A stretch of 64,000 bases of DNA from Hominisplanchenecus faecis (GTDB taxonomy: Bacteria; Bacillota; Clostridia; Lachnospirales; Lachnospiraceae): the NCBI RefSeq assembly GCF_020687205.1, contig NZ_JAJEQE010000009.1, positions 1-64,000 of the forward strand, written 5' to 3'. Under the pieces are notes generated by a model. It was not told where the DNA came from, ran no database searches, and saw only the letters and a program-made list of their open reading frames with translations. This document shows, piece by piece, positions 32,391 through 41,764 of the stretch; the stretch's first letter is position 1; the number at the start of each line of letters is the position of its first letter. Both the position numbers and the translations under genes were made by a program.

Positions 32391-32520
32391 ACATGCCGCA
32401 ACCCTTGATTTTACTGGGTTTCTGGGAATTTTCCCTTCGACCATATATAAGATTATCAGCTCTGTTATAAGCTGTCAATCACATTTTTATATCTATCCAA
32501 AAACTAAGGAAACAGTGTGT

Positions 32521-32550
32521 CTGGCAGCCGAAGCTGCCAGCCTTTTTATT
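32521..32550 (+). terminator. Strong hairpin terminator right of the ICE
   Basis: CTGGCAGC (32521-32528), loop CGAA, GCTGCCAG (32533-32540), then CCTTTTTATT. The T run is on the plus strand, so it would stop rightward read-through; as a hairpin it may also protect the 3' end of the minus-strand DUF3881 transcript. The rest of 32391-32579 shows no gene. Confidence 0.65.
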
Positions 32551-32579
32551 ATAGCACAGCTTTTTTTACGAGTCTACAC

Positions 32580-33461
32580 TTAATTTGCGAAATTGATATG
32601 TCCCTGAAGCCATATAGTACCTTTAAATCTTCTTCCGACCTCCGGCTCACCGAGCAGATCCTCTTTGTTAATACAGACATCCAGGTTCATATCGTTGCAC
32701 TCCAGCCTGAGCTGATAAATGGTTTCTTTTGTATATTTATTCACTGTTTTTTCAACATCCTTAATGTTTCCCATGACCTGATAATGATCACATTCCAGGC
32801 CATACGGCATAAAGAGTGTGTCTACAATGCTGAAAAGATCTTCTTTTAAAATCCTCTGATTGACTGCCGCATAAGTATCAATATCTTCCAATGTCAGGCT
32901 TTCGATTGCCTCTGCATCACCCTGTCTTGCGGCTGCGATCATTTTATGCCTCTGATTTGCCGAATCACTTCCTGTCGCAGTGACACGCGGCTCCGCCTTC
33001 TGTACTGGAAATAAAATTTTGCCTTTCAGGGAAAGTCCGGAAAAGCTCGTGCTGATCTTATCACTCAACAGATGTCCGAGCAGCATTTCCTTTTTATATT
33101 TTGCGGCATTCTGTAAATAGAAAATAACCGAAACACCGATCCTTACATCTTCGCAGACACCGGCAAAGGATTCTCTTGCCGCATGGCGTTCAATGATCAG
33201 ATCTTCTTTGCTGCTGATATCTTTTCCCTGAAAATATGGGAAATAATACTCCTGATGGAAACCATCCGTATCCATAATGCCGCACATCTTGATTCCCATA
33301 TTTTCACCAAAGCTTTTTGTATACTCTACAAAAGCTTTGTTTTTCCCTTCTCTTGAAACTTCTCTTTCGTCAAAATCGTGGAAAACCTCGGTGAGGATTT
33401 CTTTTATATCTTTTTCATTCTGCAGATTGCTAAATCCGATTGCTCGCAGATAATTATGCAA
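32580..33461 (-). CDS. DUF3881-family protein
   Basis: A 293-residue soluble protein of the DUF3881 type, found in Lachnospiraceae near serS; function unknown. The conserved start MHNYLRAIGFS and segments such as GVCEDVRIGVSVIFYLQNAA and IVDTLFMPYGLECDHYQVMGNI are visible. No signal peptide or membrane segment. The start is TTG at 33461, with AGAGGTGG about 5 bases upstream. It lies 14 bases after the serS stop on the same strand, so it is probably co-transcribed with serS. Confidence 0.8.
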   Translation of the reverse strand: MHNYLRAIGFSNLQNEKDIKEILTEVFHDFDEREVSREGKNKAFVEYTKSFGENMGIKMCGIMDTDGFHQEYYFPYFQGKDISSKEDLIIERHAARESFAGVCEDVRIGVSVIFYLQNAAKYKKEMLLGHLLSDKISTSFSGLSLKGKILFPVQKAEPRVTATGSDSANQRHKMIAAARQGDAEAIESLTLEDIDTYAAVNQRILKEDLFSIVDTLFMPYGLECDHYQVMGNIKDVEKTVNKYTKETIYQLRLECNDMNLDVCINKEDLLGEPEVGRRFKGTIWLQGHINFAN

Positions 33462-33475
33462 TTATGCCACCTCTA

Positions 33476-34759
33476 TTATTTCTTTTCAATCACTTTCATG
33501 CCGCCCATGTATGGCTGAAGTACTTCCGGAATCTTAACGCTTCCGTCAGCCTGCAGGTTGTTCTCCAGGAATGCAATTAACATACGAGGCGGTGCAACTA
33601 CGGTATTGTTTAATGTATGTGCAAAATATTTGCCATTCTCACCATTTACGCGGATTTTCAGACGGCGTGCCTGAGCGTCACCTAAGTTTGAGCAGCTTCC
33701 TACTTCGAAATATTTTTTCTGTCTTGGAGACCATGCTTCTACGTCCACTGATTTTACTTTCAGGTCTGCCAGGTCACCGGAACAGCATTCCAGCGTACGA
33801 ACCGGGATATCCATGCTGCGGAACAGATCTACGGTGTTTTTCCACAGTTTTTCATACCACATTTTGCTTTCTTCCGGTTTGCATACAACGATCATTTCCT
33901 GTTTTTCAAACTGGTGGATACGGTATACACCTCGCTCTTCGATGCCGTGTGCACCTTTTTCTTTTCTGAAACATGGAGAATAGCTGGTCAGCGTCTTCGG
34001 CAGCTCTTCTTCCGGAATGATTGTGTCGATGAATTTACCAATCATAGAATGTTCGCTGGTTCCGATCAGATACAGATCTTCGCCTTCGATTTTGTACATC
34101 ATGGAATCCATCTCGGCAAAACTCATAACGCCGGTAACTACGTTGCTGCGGATCATAAATGGCGGTACGCAGTAAGTAAATCCACGGTTGATCATGAAAT
34201 CACGTGCGTATGCGATCACTGCGGAATGCAGTCTTGCGATGTCTCCCATCAGGTAATAGAATCCGTTTCCGGCAACTTTTCTTGCACTGTCAAGGTCGAT
34301 ACCGTTGAAAGATTCCATGATTTCTGTATGGTACGGGATTTCAAAATCCGGAACAACCGGCTCACCGAAGCGTTCGATCTCTACGTTTTCGCTGTCATCT
34401 TTTCCGATCGGCACAGACGGATCGATGATGTTCGGGATAACCATCATGTTTGTTTTCAGTTTTTCTTCTACTTCAGCTTCTTCTGCGGAAAGTTCGTTGA
34501 TACGGTCAGCACTTGCTGCTACCTGACGTTTTACTTCCTCTGCCTCTTCTTTTTTACCCTGTTTCATCAGGCCGCCGATCTCTTTGGACAGTTTGTTTCT
34601 TTCTGCACGCAGAGCTTCTACTTCCTGTTTGATCTCACGGTTTCTCTTGTCCAGCTCCAGTACTTCATCTACCAGCGGCAGTTTTTTATCCTGGAATTTA
34701 TTTCTGATATTCTGTTTTACAATTTCCGGATTTTCTCTCACAAATTTAATGTCTAACAT
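33476..34759 (-). CDS. serS: Seryl-tRNA synthetase
   Basis: A 427-residue class II synthetase charging tRNA-Ser. The N-terminal long antiparallel coiled coil (about 28-105, LVDEVLELDKRNREIKQEVEALRAERNKLSKEIGGLM) binds the tRNA long arm. The catalytic core has motif 2 (SPCFRKEKGAHGIEERGVYRIHQFEK) and motif 3 (NTVVAPPRMLIAFLENN). Length is typical. AAAGGA precedes the ATG. I looked for a T-box leader in the 153 bases upstream and see none. Confidence 0.97.
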   Translation of the reverse strand: MLDIKFVRENPEIVKQNIRNKFQDKKLPLVDEVLELDKRNREIKQEVEALRAERNKLSKEIGGLMKQGKKEEAEEVKRQVAASADRINELSAEEAEVEEKLKTNMMVIPNIIDPSVPIGKDDSENVEIERFGEPVVPDFEIPYHTEIMESFNGIDLDSARKVAGNGFYYLMGDIARLHSAVIAYARDFMINRGFTYCVPPFMIRSNVVTGVMSFAEMDSMMYKIEGEDLYLIGTSEHSMIGKFIDTIIPEEELPKTLTSYSPCFRKEKGAHGIEERGVYRIHQFEKQEMIVVCKPEESKMWYEKLWKNTVDLFRSMDIPVRTLECCSGDLADLKVKSVDVEAWSPRQKKYFEVGSCSNLGDAQARRLKIRVNGENGKYFAHTLNNTVVAPPRMLIAFLENNLQADGSVKIPEVLQPYMGGMKVIEKK

Positions 34760-34912
34760 TTTTTATCGTCCTTTTCTTTTATTTCATTTTATTTCAACTC
34801 AAGACCCTCTGGATCACGGGTCACTTCTTTTCCGATTTTAACACATGTAATCTGCCTCGTAAAGTGACTTTGTGTCCTTCTGTACAAACACTTTCTGTTT
34901 TAATACCTGACG

Positions 34913-35422
34913 TTATCCGATATCGTTATGTGCATTTACAGCCTGACGCAGTGCTTCTTTTTCTTCTTCGCCAAGCACGATATAAGACTCGCCTTTTACG
35001 ATTTCTTTGACATAAGTATAACAGCCTTCTCTGCTGTGGATCGCATTTAATACAAATCCGCTGTTCTCTTTATCCAGCATTGCAAGTGCAAAACTTAATT
35101 TGCCGCCGACATCTTTGAATGCATCATATTTTACGATTGCAGTTTTGTTCAGTGTCATTTTCTGGATTTCTTTTAATTTATAAATCTCATCCGCCTGATA
35201 TTTTACTGCTTCTGTCATGGCATCTACTTCTTCGAATTTCTTTTCAAATGCTTTTTCCAGAGATATCGCATCTTTTCCACGCATGAACATTTTGTACTTA
35301 TTCGTAAGTCTTGCCAGCTTCATGGACTGCTTGACCAGGAAAAAAATCAGCACAAGCTGTATCAGAATTACAATGATCAGCACGATACCTGCATCAATGC
35401 CTATCGCATCAAAAATCCCCAT
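34913..35422 (-). CDS. DUF4446-family membrane protein
   Basis: A 169-residue protein with one N-terminal membrane segment (residues about 8-30, IDAGIVLIIVILIQLVLIFFLVK). A coiled-coil segment (RLTNKYKMFMRGKDAISLEKAFEKKFEEVDAMTEAVKYQADEIYKLKEIQK) and a C-terminal beta-rich domain follow. DUF4446 genes regularly follow parB in Clostridia, suggesting a link to chromosome segregation or the membrane, but function is unknown. It starts 26 bases after the parB stop with GGAGG 6 bases before the ATG, so the three genes parA-parB-DUF4446 form an operon. Confidence 0.85.
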   Translation of the reverse strand: MGIFDAIGIDAGIVLIIVILIQLVLIFFLVKQSMKLARLTNKYKMFMRGKDAISLEKAFEKKFEEVDAMTEAVKYQADEIYKLKEIQKMTLNKTAIVKYDAFKDVGGKLSFALAMLDKENSGFVLNAIHSREGCYTYVKEIVKGESYIVLGEEEKEALRQAVNAHNDIG

Positions 35423-35448
35423 ATTTTCCCTCCATTCCTTATTTAATT

Positions 35449-36342
35449 TTAATGATTCTGAACGCTTTCCAGCAGTTCAATGATCCTCTCCAGTTCCTCA
35501 TTGGAATAATACTCAATCTCAATTTTTCCGCTATTATTCTTTTTGTGACTGATCTGTACTTTTGTACCGAGTATTTCTTTTACCTTTTCTTCCAGATTCC
35601 GGTAAATGATCTCTACATCCGGTTCTTTTGTTTTTGTGGTTTCTTCCTTTTCTTCGCCCAGCTTTCTGACCAGTTTTTCTGTCTCTCTGACACTTAATTT
35701 ATTATCAAAGATCTGATTTGCCATCTGGAACTGCAGATCTCGGTCTTCAATAGAAATCAACGCTCTCGCATGGCCGGTCGTGAGCATTTCATCGATCACC
35801 ATCTGCTGTACTCTCTCATCCAGCTTCAGAAGACGCATGGAATTGGTCACTGCCGTTCTGCTCTTGGAAACACGCTCCGCCACTTCATCCTGCTTCAGAT
35901 GAAACTCGGTGAGCAGCTTTTTATAAGCTCTTGCTTCGTCGATCGGATTTAAATTTTCCCGCTGAATATTTTCGATCAGAGAAATCTCCAGGATTTCCCG
36001 ATCTGTATAACTCTTGATAATAGCCGGAACCTCTTTTAACCCTGCCATCTTTGCCGCACGCCATCTGCGTTCCCCTGCTATGATCTCGTAATGATCCTCT
36101 TTTTTCTGAACAATCAGCGGTTGGATAATTCCAAATTGTTTGATGGAATCCGACAATTCCAGCAACGCATCTTCATCAAAATGTTTCCGCGGCTGTTCTC
36201 TGTTTGGTTCAATATCTGTTATCTTCAGAAGAAGCTCATTTTTTTCCGGTTTCTGCTCCGTTTTTTCCGCTTTTCTTCTTACGCTATGCTCCGGGATCAG
36301 GGAGTCCAGTCCCTTACCAAGCCCTGCTTTTCTTACAGCCAT
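35449..36342 (-). CDS. parB: Chromosome-partitioning protein ParB/Spo0J
   Basis: A 297-residue ParB that binds parS, spreads as a CTP-dependent clamp and loads SMC near the origin. The N-terminal basic patch ([14 protein letters not shown]) is followed by the ParB/sulfiredoxin CTPase domain (about 40-130, [11 protein letters not shown]...[27 protein letters not shown]). The HTH (about 140-210, [26 protein letters not shown]) and C-terminal dimer domain ([34 protein letters not shown]) complete it. It overlaps the parA stop by 10 bases. Matching parS sites are at 37249 and 37664. Confidence 0.96.
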   Translation of the reverse strand: MAVRKAGLGKGLDSLIPEHSVRRKAEKTEQKPEKNELLLKITDIEPNREQPRKHFDEDALLELSDSIKQFGIIQPLIVQKKEDHYEIIAGERRWRAAKMAGLKEVPAIIKSYTDREILEISLIENIQRENLNPIDEARAYKKLLTEFHLKQDEVAERVSKSRTAVTNSMRLLKLDERVQQMVIDEMLTTGHARALISIEDRDLQFQMANQIFDNKLSVRETEKLVRKLGEEKEETTKTKEPDVEIIYRNLEEKVKEILGTKVQISHKKNNSGKIEIEYYSNEELERIIELLESVQNH

Positions 36343-37109
36343 TCTTCCTCTCCTCTATGAATTACCTCTTCGGCAAGTCTGCGGTAGCTTTCTGCTCCGG
36401 TAGAACGCTTGTCATATCTGGTGATCGGCATTCCATAACTTGGTGCCTCTGCTAATCTTACATTTCTTGGGATAATTGTCTTATAAATATTCTGATCAAG
36501 ATTATTTTTTACGTTTTCCACCACCTGAAGAGACAGATTGGTTCTTGCATCGTACATGGTAAATACCACGCCTTCGATTTCCAGATCAGGGTTCAGTCGA
36601 TCCTGGACAAGATTGATTGTGTGGATCAGCTGAGACAGTCCCTCGAGTGCATAATATTCGCACTGAATCGGCACGAGTACCGTATCTGCCGCACACATTG
36701 CATTGATAGTCAGCATACTTAAAGAAGGTGGACAGTCGATCAGCACAAAGTCATAGTTTTTCTTTACTTTATCGATTGCTTTCTTTAAAATATATTCCTT
36801 TTCCTCTGCTCCCACCAGCTCGATCTCTGCTGCTGCCAGATTGATATTTGACGGAAGAACACTCAGATTTTCATACTCACTTTCCATAATCGCATCCTCT
36901 ACGGAACACTCTTCCAGCATCAGCTCGTACACCGTATTTTCTGCCTGCTCTTTGTCAATCCCCAGTCCGCTGGTAGTATTTCCCTGTGGGTCCATATCCA
37001 CTACCAGTACCTTCTTTCCCAGTTCTGCCAAAGAAGCTGCCAGATTGATCGCTGTTGTTGTTTTGCCTACACCACCCTTCTGGTTGGCGACTACGATAGT
37101 TCTTTCCAT
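36333..37109 (-). CDS. parA: Chromosome-partitioning ATPase ParA/Soj
   Basis: A 258-residue ParA/MinD-class ATPase acting with ParB in origin segregation and DnaA control. Deviant Walker [15 protein letters not shown] near residue 11, Walker A' VDMDPQGN, and Walker [15 protein letters not shown] at 37109 ([10 protein letters not shown]) follows AAAGGGG; the open frame extends to 37193 without a ribosome site and would cross a degenerate parS. Upstream of the gene are the parS sites, so ParB may regulate the operon. Confidence 0.96.
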   Translation of the reverse strand: MERTIVVANQKGGVGKTTTAINLAASLAELGKKVLVVDMDPQGNTTSGLGIDKEQAENTVYELMLEECSVEDAIMESEYENLSVLPSNINLAAAEIELVGAEEKEYILKKAIDKVKKNYDFVLIDCPPSLSMLTINAMCAADTVLVPIQCEYYALEGLSQLIHTINLVQDRLNPDLEIEGVVFTMYDARTNLSLQVVENVKNNLDQNIYKTIIPRNVRLAEAPSYGMPITRYDKRSTGAESYRRLAEEVIHRGEEEWL

Positions 37110-37152
37110 TAAATATTCCCCTTTCGTTTCCAGTTCATACCAGATGCTGCTT

Positions 37153-37168
37153 TGTTTCACGTGCATTT
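37153..37168. promoter_or_regulatory. Degenerate parS-like site
   Basis: TGTTTCACGTG followed by a non-matching right end: the left half and centre match the parS palindrome, the right half does not. It lies in the parA leader 44 bases before the ATG and may be a weak ParB site. Confidence 0.45.
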
Positions 37169-37248
37169 GCCCTGAACACAAAGTATTTTTCAATTATAAC
37201 ACTTCTTTTTTTAGATATCCAGTCTTAAGCATTCCAAAATCCTGGAAA

Positions 37249-37264
37249 TGTTTCACGTGAAACA
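37249..37264. promoter_or_regulatory. parS site 1
   Basis: Exact palindrome TGTTTCACGTGAAACA, the ParB/Spo0J binding site of Firmicutes. It lies between parA and the small coiled-coil gene. Confidence 0.95.
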
Positions 37265-37273
37265 TACGAAACA

Positions 37274-37600
37274 TTAATCCGGCAGATTCTGCACCTCTTC
37301 GAGCATGTACAGAAACTTGTCCAGCTTTGCCGTTACCTCTTCCAGTTCCCTCGCTGTCTGTGCCTGCTGCCTTTTGACATCATTCATCTGCTGATGCATC
37401 TCATTCAGCATCTCCTTAGACACACGCATATCTGCCCGCGGCGAAAAAATTTCAAAATCAACGTCTTCCTTTTTTTGCACCTCGTCTATGCTTTTGTGAA
37501 GGCACTCACGTATCCCGTCAAGCCTTTCCTTTTGAGCTGTCAACCGTTCTTTTTCGGCTGTCAGACTGTCTGCTTTTTCCTTTAAATACTCTTTTACCAT
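37274..37600 (-). CDS. Coiled-coil protein between two parS sites
   Basis: A 108-residue, almost entirely helical protein with heptad repeats (about 1-40, EYLKEKADSLTAEKERLTAQKERLDGIRECLHKSIDEV, and about 60-108, LNEMHQQMNDVKRQQAQTARELEEVTAKLDKFLYMLEEV). I do not recognise a family. The ATG at 37600 is the better start; an in-frame ATG at 37663 would place part of the protein in a parS-flanking leader. The ribosome site is weak. It sits between parS sites 1 and 2 on the parA strand, so it may be co-transcribed with parA-parB; function unknown. Confidence 0.65.
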   Translation of the reverse strand: MVKEYLKEKADSLTAEKERLTAQKERLDGIRECLHKSIDEVQKKEDVDFEIFSPRADMRVSKEMLNEMHQQMNDVKRQQAQTARELEEVTAKLDKFLYMLEEVQNLPD

Positions 37601-37663
37601 TTTATCATCGCTTTCTGTATGTTCTAACCCATTGTACTGGATAAACAGAGTTATGTAAAGCAA

Positions 37664-37679
37664 TGTTTCACGTGAAACA
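37664..37679. promoter_or_regulatory. parS site 2
   Basis: Second exact TGTTTCACGTGAAACA palindrome, 415 bases from site 1, upstream of the coiled-coil gene. The remaining region to 37892 shows no gene. Confidence 0.95.
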
Positions 37680-37892
37680 TATGAAATTTTTATATCTTCT
37701 ATATTGTTTCTTATTTCAAGAATACCTCTGACATTCTTGCTGCGATGTGCACGTCATGCATCCCATGCCATATTCTTCTGTGCACATCTGATATACTTTT
37801 GCCTTGTCTCTGCTTACATCTTGGATTATAATGAAGGCAATGAAAAATCACAAAGATCTGTATAAGACAATGTTTCTCAGAAAGGAGTTTTT

Positions 37893-38837
37893 ATGAAGCA
37901 AAAAATCAAAACCGGCATTCTCATGACCGCTCTGGCTGTTGGCTCTCTTCACATCGTCAATCGCTGTGCCCAGGCTTTTGCCACGGTTAAAAATCTGCTG
38001 GATAAACATAAAGGTGCTTTTTATGACTGGCGTTTCGGTCAGGTCTATTATACAAAAACAGGAGGCGGTTCTCCTCTCCTGCTTGTTCACGATCTGGCTC
38101 CGGCTGCCTCTTCCTACGAATGGGATCTGCTGCTGAAAGATCTGTCTGCAAACCACACGGTATATTGCCTGGATCTTTTTGGCTGCGGTCGCTCCGATAA
38201 ACCAAACCTGACCTACACAAACTATTTTTACGTGCAGCTTATCAATGATTTTATCGAGCATGTGATTCACGAAAAAACAGACATCATCGCTACCGGTCTG
38301 TCTTCTTCTTTTGTGTTGATGGCATGCAGTACCAATCCGGATGCCTATAACAAAATTATGATGATCAATCCGGAAAGCATTTCCAATCTGAAATGTACAC
38401 CGTCCAAACGTTCCAGGATCATCAAATTTATTATGGATCTTCCGATCGTCGGTACAGCTGTATACAACATGCAGATGCGGCGGGAAAATATTGAATATTT
38501 ATTCACTGAAAAGTATTTTTATAACCCTTTCTCTGTCTCAAAGAAGACGTTGGACATTTATCATGAAGCTGCTCATCTCGATGAGTGCGGCGGGAAATAT
38601 CTGCTGTCCAGCCTGGATGGATTTTATTTAAATGCAGACATCTCCAGAGCCTTAAACAGCATCAACAACAGTCTGTTTATTCTCGAAGGAAGAAAGACAG
38701 CGGAACGTGAACGAACCGTCGAAGGCTATGTCCTCCTCAATTCCGCTGTAGAATACGATTTTATTGAAAATACAGAAAAATACCCGCAAATGGAAAATCC
38801 GCAGGCTGTACTGGAATATGTTGACATGTTCTTTTAA
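37893..38837 (+). CDS. Alpha/beta-hydrolase-fold protein
   Basis: A 314-residue alpha/beta hydrolase. Oxyanion region LLLVHDLAPAASSYEW, then LDLFGCGRSDKP, and nucleophile elbow GLSSS (the Ser in GLSSSFVLMA) are visible. Candidate acid and His residues are less clear, since the usual C-terminal GxxH is not obvious. A hydrophobic N-terminal stretch (KTGILMTALAVGSLHIVNRCAQAFA) could be a membrane anchor or signal. AAAGGAG precedes the ATG. It is the only plus-strand gene among the minus-strand core genes here, so transcribed alone. Substrate unknown. Confidence 0.8.
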   Translation: MKQKIKTGILMTALAVGSLHIVNRCAQAFATVKNLLDKHKGAFYDWRFGQVYYTKTGGGSPLLLVHDLAPAASSYEWDLLLKDLSANHTVYCLDLFGCGRSDKPNLTYTNYFYVQLINDFIEHVIHEKTDIIATGLSSSFVLMACSTNPDAYNKIMMINPESISNLKCTPSKRSRIIKFIMDLPIVGTAVYNMQMRRENIEYLFTEKYFYNPFSVSKKTLDIYHEAAHLDECGGKYLLSSLDGFYLNADISRALNSINNSLFILEGRKTAERERTVEGYVLLNSAVEYDFIENTEKYPQMENPQAVLEYVDMFF

Positions 38838-39052
38838 AATTTAAATCTGATATATGTAAGACTTGCACGCGATTCTGGTCATTTTCAGATGACATTTCCC
38901 CAGCAGAATCGCTGTGCAGTCTGCACTCCGTTTCAGTCGGCATAAAATTACCCTGGCGGCAACAAGGCTTTACAGAAAACGAAGCGTGTCAGCAGATTGT
39001 TTTCAAATCATCCTGACGTACGTTTTTACATTATTACACTCTTTTTGCACAT

Positions 39053-39778
39053 TCACGCAAGAGGCTCTTTCGTCGGCATCCCGGCTTTTCTCGGGTATTT
39101 CTTCGGCGTGCTTCTCTTCTTTTCCACAACCACAAGTGCCCTCTCCATGTCACTTCCCGGCAGATGGAATTTTTCCACTTTTCCGATTTCTCCGCCAAGC
39201 ACATAAACTGCCTTCTTACTCTGAGCGATTTCTTCATCCACTGAAACAGATTTATAGGAAACAAATTTTCCGCCGACTTTTACAAACGGCAGGCAATACT
39301 CGGTAAGGGACGCAAGGTTCGCAACTGCTCTGGAAACAGACAGATCAAACTGTTCGCGGTATTCTGCTTTTTTCGCCGCATCTTCTGCTCTTCCATGCAC
39401 CGTTTCGATTCCGGTAAGCCCCAGGTTATCCACAACTTCATCCAGAAATTTGATCCTTTTGTTCAAAGAGTCCAAAAGTGTCACCTGCAAATGTGGATAA
39501 ACAATCTTCAGCGGGATTCCCGGAAAGCCGGCTCCGGTCCCGACATCGATCAGGCTGTTTATTTTTTCCATCTCCACATATTCTGCCGCTGCCACGCTGT
39601 CCACAAAATGTTTCTGCATCACTTCGTCAAATTCAGTGATCCCGGTGAGGTTCATCACTTTATTCCATTCTACCAGCAGCTCATAATATTTCTCAAACTG
39701 TTCAATCTGCTTCTCTGTCAATGTCACGCCAAATGCCTGACATCCATCTTCTAAAATATGAAATTTACTTCTGTCCAC
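39053..39778 (-). CDS. rsmG: 16S rRNA m7G527 methyltransferase
   Basis: A 241-residue RsmG (GidB) that methylates G527 of 16S rRNA using SAM; loss is known to give low-level streptomycin resistance. SAM motif LIDVGTGAGFPGIPLKIVYP and VTLLDSLNKRIKFLDEV are clear, with HGRAEDAA and SRAVANLASLTEYCLPFV. The start is GTG at 39778 with GGAGG upstream. It is 92 bases downstream of mnmG on the same strand, the standard mnmE-mnmG-rsmG order. The 215 bases beyond its stop (38838-39052) show no gene. Confidence 0.96.
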   Translation of the reverse strand: MDRSKFHILEDGCQAFGVTLTEKQIEQFEKYYELLVEWNKVMNLTGITEFDEVMQKHFVDSVAAAEYVEMEKINSLIDVGTGAGFPGIPLKIVYPHLQVTLLDSLNKRIKFLDEVVDNLGLTGIETVHGRAEDAAKKAEYREQFDLSVSRAVANLASLTEYCLPFVKVGGKFVSYKSVSVDEEIAQSKKAVYVLGGEIGKVEKFHLPGSDMERALVVVEKKRSTPKKYPRKAGMPTKEPLA

Positions 39779-39870
39779 GTTTTCCTCCTGTCAAATATCT
39801 CGTGCATCTGACTTAAAATTCAATATTTACGTTTCGTCTGCCAAACATTCTTTTGCCGCAGGACTTCACT

Positions 39871-41751
39871 TTATTTTCGATCTCTGGATTCCAAATATAC
39901 GAGCAGTACGGAAATATCCGCCGGTGACACACCGGAAATACGGGATGCCTGTCCGATGGAAAGCGGCTGGAATTTTTTCAGTTTCTGCACCGCTTCAATT
40001 CTCAGGCTTCCGACTTCGTCGTAATTAATATCTTTCGGAATCCGTTTGTTTTCCATTTTCTTGAACTGCTCGACCTGCTTCATCTGTCTTCGGATGTAGC
40101 CCTGATATTTGATGTTGATATTGACCTGTTCACACACACCGGCAGAATACTGCGGTCTGTTTTTGTCAATCTCTGCTAACATCTCATAGTCCAGCTCCGG
40201 ACGGCGTACCAGTTCTCCGATGGTTGTTCCGGACTTCAGAAGTGTACTTTCATGTGCCTCCAGAAATTTCTGTACTACTTCGGTTCCGCCGATATTCTCA
40301 TGATCTACACGTTCCATTTCTTCTGCGATCTGACGCTCTTTTGTTTTCAGATCCTGATAGCGTTCTTCGGAGATCAGCCCCACCTGATAACCTTTCTCTG
40401 TCAGACGCAGATCTGCATTGTCCTGGCGCAGAAGCAGACGATATTCTGCTCTGGATGTCATCATACGATATGGCTCACGATTCTCTTTTGTTACCAGATC
40501 ATCAATCAGAACGCCAATATAAGCTTCCGAACGATCAAGGATCAGCGGCTCTTTTCCCTTTACCTGCATTGCTGCATTGATACCGGCAATCAGTCCCTGT
40601 GCCGCTGCTTCCTCATATCCGCTGCTGCCGTTAAACTGTCCGCCACTGAAAAGTCCCCTGATATTTTTAAACTCCAGGGATGCATCCAGCTGTCTCGGAT
40701 TGATGCAGTCATACTCTATCGCATAGGCATTGCGGACAATCTTTGCGTGCTCAAGTCCGGCTACCGTGTGGTACATTTCATGCTGAACATCTTCCGGAAG
40801 AGAGCTTGACATACCGCCGATATACATTTCGTTCGTATGCAGTCCTTCCGGCTCAAGAAATACCTGGTGTCTGTTTTTATCTGCAAATTTTACCACTTTG
40901 TCCTCGATGGACGGACAATATCTCGGTCCGGTTCCTTCGATCATACCGGAATATAGGGGGGAACGATCCAGGTTTTTGCGAATAATTTCATGTGTCTCTT
41001 CGTTTGTATACGTCAGCCAGCAGGATGCCTGGTCGATCTGGACACTCTCCGGGTCGGTTGTAAAAGAAAAGGGTACCACTCTCTCATCGCCAAACTGTTC
41101 CTGCATTTTTGAAAAATCAATCGATCTGCGGTCTACACGTGCCGGTGTACCGGTCTTAAATCGCTGCATCTCGATTCCATGTGCTTTCAGGGAATCTGTC
41201 AGATGATTTGCTGCCTGCAATCCGTTTGGCCCGGTATAATTACTGATATCACCGTAAATACATCTTGCACGCAGATATGTTCCGGTACAAAGCACGCAGG
41301 CTTTGCAGTGATACGTTGCCCCGGAGAATGTTTTGACTCCGGTGATTTTTCCGTCTTCTGTCAGAATTTCTGCAACTTCTGCCTGCACGATTGACAGGTT
41401 ATCTGTGTTTTCCAAAACTTTTCGCATGGATCTGGAATATTCTGCCTTGTCTGCCTGTGCACGCAGAGAATGTACGGCAGGTCCTTTGGATTTATTGAGC
41501 ATCTTGGACTGGATAAACGTTTTGTCGATATTTTTTCCCATCTCACCGCCAAGTGCATCGATCTCTCTTACCAGATGACCCTTGGAGCTTCCACCTATGT
41601 TCGGGTTGCACGGCATCAGTGCAATGCTGTCCACACTCACGGTAAAAATGGTTGTGGAAAGTCCGAGTCTTGCACAGGCAAGTGCTGCCTCACATCCGGC
41701 ATGTCCGGCTCCTACGACTACCACATCTGTATATTCTTCTAATGTATTCAT
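39871..41751 (-). CDS. mnmG: tRNA uridine-34 modification enzyme MnmG
   Basis: A 626-residue FAD enzyme that, with MnmE, installs the carboxymethylaminomethyl group on wobble U34. N-terminal FAD-binding [21 protein letters not shown], conserved [32 protein letters not shown], and the C-terminal helical tRNA/MnmE-binding region ([29 protein letters not shown]). ATG at 41751 follows GGAGG; the frame extends upstream to 41799 inside mnmE without a ribosome site. It starts 13 bases after the mnmE stop. Confidence 0.97.
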   Translation of the reverse strand: MNTLEEYTDVVVVGAGHAGCEAALACARLGLSTTIFTVSVDSIALMPCNPNIGGSSKGHLVREIDALGGEMGKNIDKTFIQSKMLNKSKGPAVHSLRAQADKAEYSRSMRKVLENTDNLSIVQAEVAEILTEDGKITGVKTFSGATYHCKACVLCTGTYLRARCIYGDISNYTGPNGLQAANHLTDSLKAHGIEMQRFKTGTPARVDRRSIDFSKMQEQFGDERVVPFSFTTDPESVQIDQASCWLTYTNEETHEIIRKNLDRSPLYSGMIEGTGPRYCPSIEDKVVKFADKNRHQVFLEPEGLHTNEMYIGGMSSSLPEDVQHEMYHTVAGLEHAKIVRNAYAIEYDCINPRQLDASLEFKNIRGLFSGGQFNGSSGYEEAAAQGLIAGINAAMQVKGKEPLILDRSEAYIGVLIDDLVTKENREPYRMMTSRAEYRLLLRQDNADLRLTEKGYQVGLISEERYQDLKTKERQIAEEMERVDHENIGGTEVVQKFLEAHESTLLKSGTTIGELVRRPELDYEMLAEIDKNRPQYSAGVCEQVNINIKYQGYIRRQMKQVEQFKKMENKRIPKDINYDEVGSLRIEAVQKLKKFQPLSIGQASRISGVSPADISVLLVYLESRDRK

Positions 41752-41764
41752 TTCTTGCCTCCAC

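Noticed and set aside
34760-34912. T-box riboswitch upstream of serS
   Set aside because: Only 153 bases are available and I see neither the conserved T-box sequence nor an antiterminator/terminator pair.
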